40,116 bases of DNA from Nostocoides japonicum T1-X7. GTDB taxonomy: Bacteria; Actinomycetota; Actinomycetes; Actinomycetales; Dermatophilaceae. Of the stretch, positions 39,270 through 40,116 are shown one piece after another; position 1 is the first letter of the stretch; the number at the start of each line of letters is the position of its first letter. Below the pieces are notes generated by a model, which worked only from the letters and a program-made list of their open reading frames with translations, ran no database searches and was not told the DNA's origin. A program made the translations under genes and the position numbers. The DNA lies in assembly GCF_001046855.1 (NCBI RefSeq), contig NZ_HF570958.1, positions 879,001 through 919,116 of the forward strand. Reading direction: 5' to 3'.

Positions 39270-40116
39270 AGCGTCCGCCCCTCCGGCTGGGCCGGGCAGC
39301 AGGACTTCACCGGACAGATCCGGCACGCCTCGCCGACCGTCGCCTGGAGCCGCGATCCGGCCATCGTCTCCGCGGTGTCCGCCACCAGGGCCGCGGCCCA
39401 GCCGGGATCCTCGTCCTGCGCGAGCGGCTGCTGGACCTGGACGGTGACTCCTGCGTTGGCCGCCTTGCCGAGCTGGAGCAGCGCCGCGCCGGCCGACGCC
39501 CGGCCGAGGTCCTCGAACGCGCCCTCCTCGACAGCCAGCTGGTAGCAGCCCAGCTGCGGGTGGTGGACGAGCTCGTCCCGGGACGGCTTGCTGCTGCCCG
39601 TCTTGTAGTCGACGATCCGCACGCGCCCGTCGGCGGCCTGCTCGACGCGGTCGACTCGCCCCCGGATCTCCGCCCGGCCGAGCGCGACCCGCAGCTCCCG
39701 CTCGGCCCCCACCCGCCGCCACCCCTGCGCCCGTGCCTCGGCGACGTAGGCGGCGAGACGGTCGAGCATGGCATACGCCTGCTCGTGCGTGCGCTCGGTA
39801 ACCCACCCGGGCGGCAGGCCGAGACGGCCCCACTTCTCGTCGAGGGCGGCCCGCAGCATCCTCGCCGTGTCGTCGTCGGTGCTCTGCGCCGCCACCTCGT
39901 GGACGAGGACGCCGACGTCCTTGGAGCCCACCCCCGGCTTGTCGCCGCCACGGGTCGTGAGGAGCCAGCGGAGTCCGCACCGCTGGAGCATCTCCACCTG
40001 CGACGGCGAGACCCGCACCGGCAGGCCCTCCTCTCGCATGGGCCGGTCGTCGGAGACCGCGGCCAGGGCCCACCAGCGCGCGGGGTCCGCGCCCGGCACA
40101 CCGGCGCGCGCGAGCC
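39266..40116 (-). CDS. adnA: AdnA, C-terminal nuclease region (5' end outside the window)
   Basis: About 283 residues run from the window edge to the stop. They form a RecB-like nuclease: VRVSPSQVEMLQRCGLRWLL (first FeS Cys), GVLVHEVAAQ, the catalytic RIVDYKTGSSKPSRDELVHH, QLGCYQLAV and the C-terminal cysteines CRICPVKSCCP, which with the first Cys make an AddB-type iron-sulfur staple. In M. tuberculosis adnA (Rv3202c) precedes adnB in the same way. The motor domain lies beyond the window, and the stop overlaps the adnB start (GTGA). Confidence 0.9.
   Translation of the reverse strand, partial: LARAGVPGADPARWWALAAVSDDRPMREEGLPVRVSPSQVEMLQRCGLRWLLTTRGGDKPGVGSKDVGVLVHEVAAQSTDDDTARMLRAALDEKWGRLGLPPGWVTERTHEQAYAMLDRLAAYVAEARAQGWRRVGAERELRVALGRAEIRGRVDRVEQAADGRVRIVDYKTGSSKPSRDELVHHPQLGCYQLAVEEGAFEDLGRASAGAALLQLGKAANAGVTVQVQQPLAQDEDPGWAAALVADTAETMAGSRLQATVGEACRICPVKSCCPAQPEGRTL

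Overview
The window is very GC-rich, gene-dense actinobacterial DNA. Codon third positions are almost all G or C, and GTG starts and GTGA/ATGA stop-start overlaps are common. It also holds actinobacteria-restricted families: WhiB7, UPF0182, PPA1309, AdnAB, mycoredoxin and the DUF2342 zincin. A member of the Micrococcales, perhaps Intrasporangiaceae-like, fits best; that placement is inference.

Region 1 (1-6.2 kb) is a sugar cassette. A ROK repressor is transcribed divergently from a five-gene operon: lipoprotein binding protein, permease, ATPase, a ketose 3-epimerase-like TIM barrel and a P-loop sugar kinase. The order matches the fructose Frc system of rhizobia with an epimerase inserted. 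The epimerase keeps all four metal ligands of the D-tagatose/D-allulose 3-epimerases, which suggests uptake and conversion of a rare ketohexose.

Region 2 (6.2-12.2 kb) is a NarL-type two-component pair, divergent from a 1131-residue secreted protein with PKD, MBG-like and PxKF domains and a long hydrophobic block. Region 3 (12.2-14.7 kb) has an ABC-F ATPase and a hexapeptide acetyltransferase. The ABC-F promoter resembles the whiB7 promoter found 16 kb away.

Region 4 (14.75-17.15 kb) is accessory DNA. It holds two copies of a 199-bp double-hairpin element, a decayed 3' fragment of an initiator tRNA gene with its own terminator, a FitAB/VapBC-type toxin-antitoxin pair, small ORFs, and an intact initiator tRNA-Met. 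It looks like the remnant of a tRNA-associated insertion.

Region 5 (17.2-40.1 kb) is conserved chromosome. Its order (UPF0182, PDZ-Lon protease, DUF2342 zincin, E1-like protein, ABC1 kinase, whiB7, uvrD2, mycoredoxin, nudC, adnB, adnA) parallels the Rv3193c-Rv3202c region of Mycobacterium tuberculosis. moaE, PPA1309, a YgjP-type metalloprotease, small zinc-ribbon proteins, an HhH-GPD repair protein, an NTF2-like protein and a phosphotransferase are added. whiB7 has a long leader with a 79-codon upstream ORF and mutually exclusive hairpins, the architecture of a ribosome-mediated attenuator.

Across the window the hexamer GCATAC/GTATGC is conspicuously frequent and often forces rare codons at Ala-Tyr and Tyr-Ala dipeptides. 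Two related 64-bp palindromic elements and a 16-bp tandem array also occur. All counts were made by eye.
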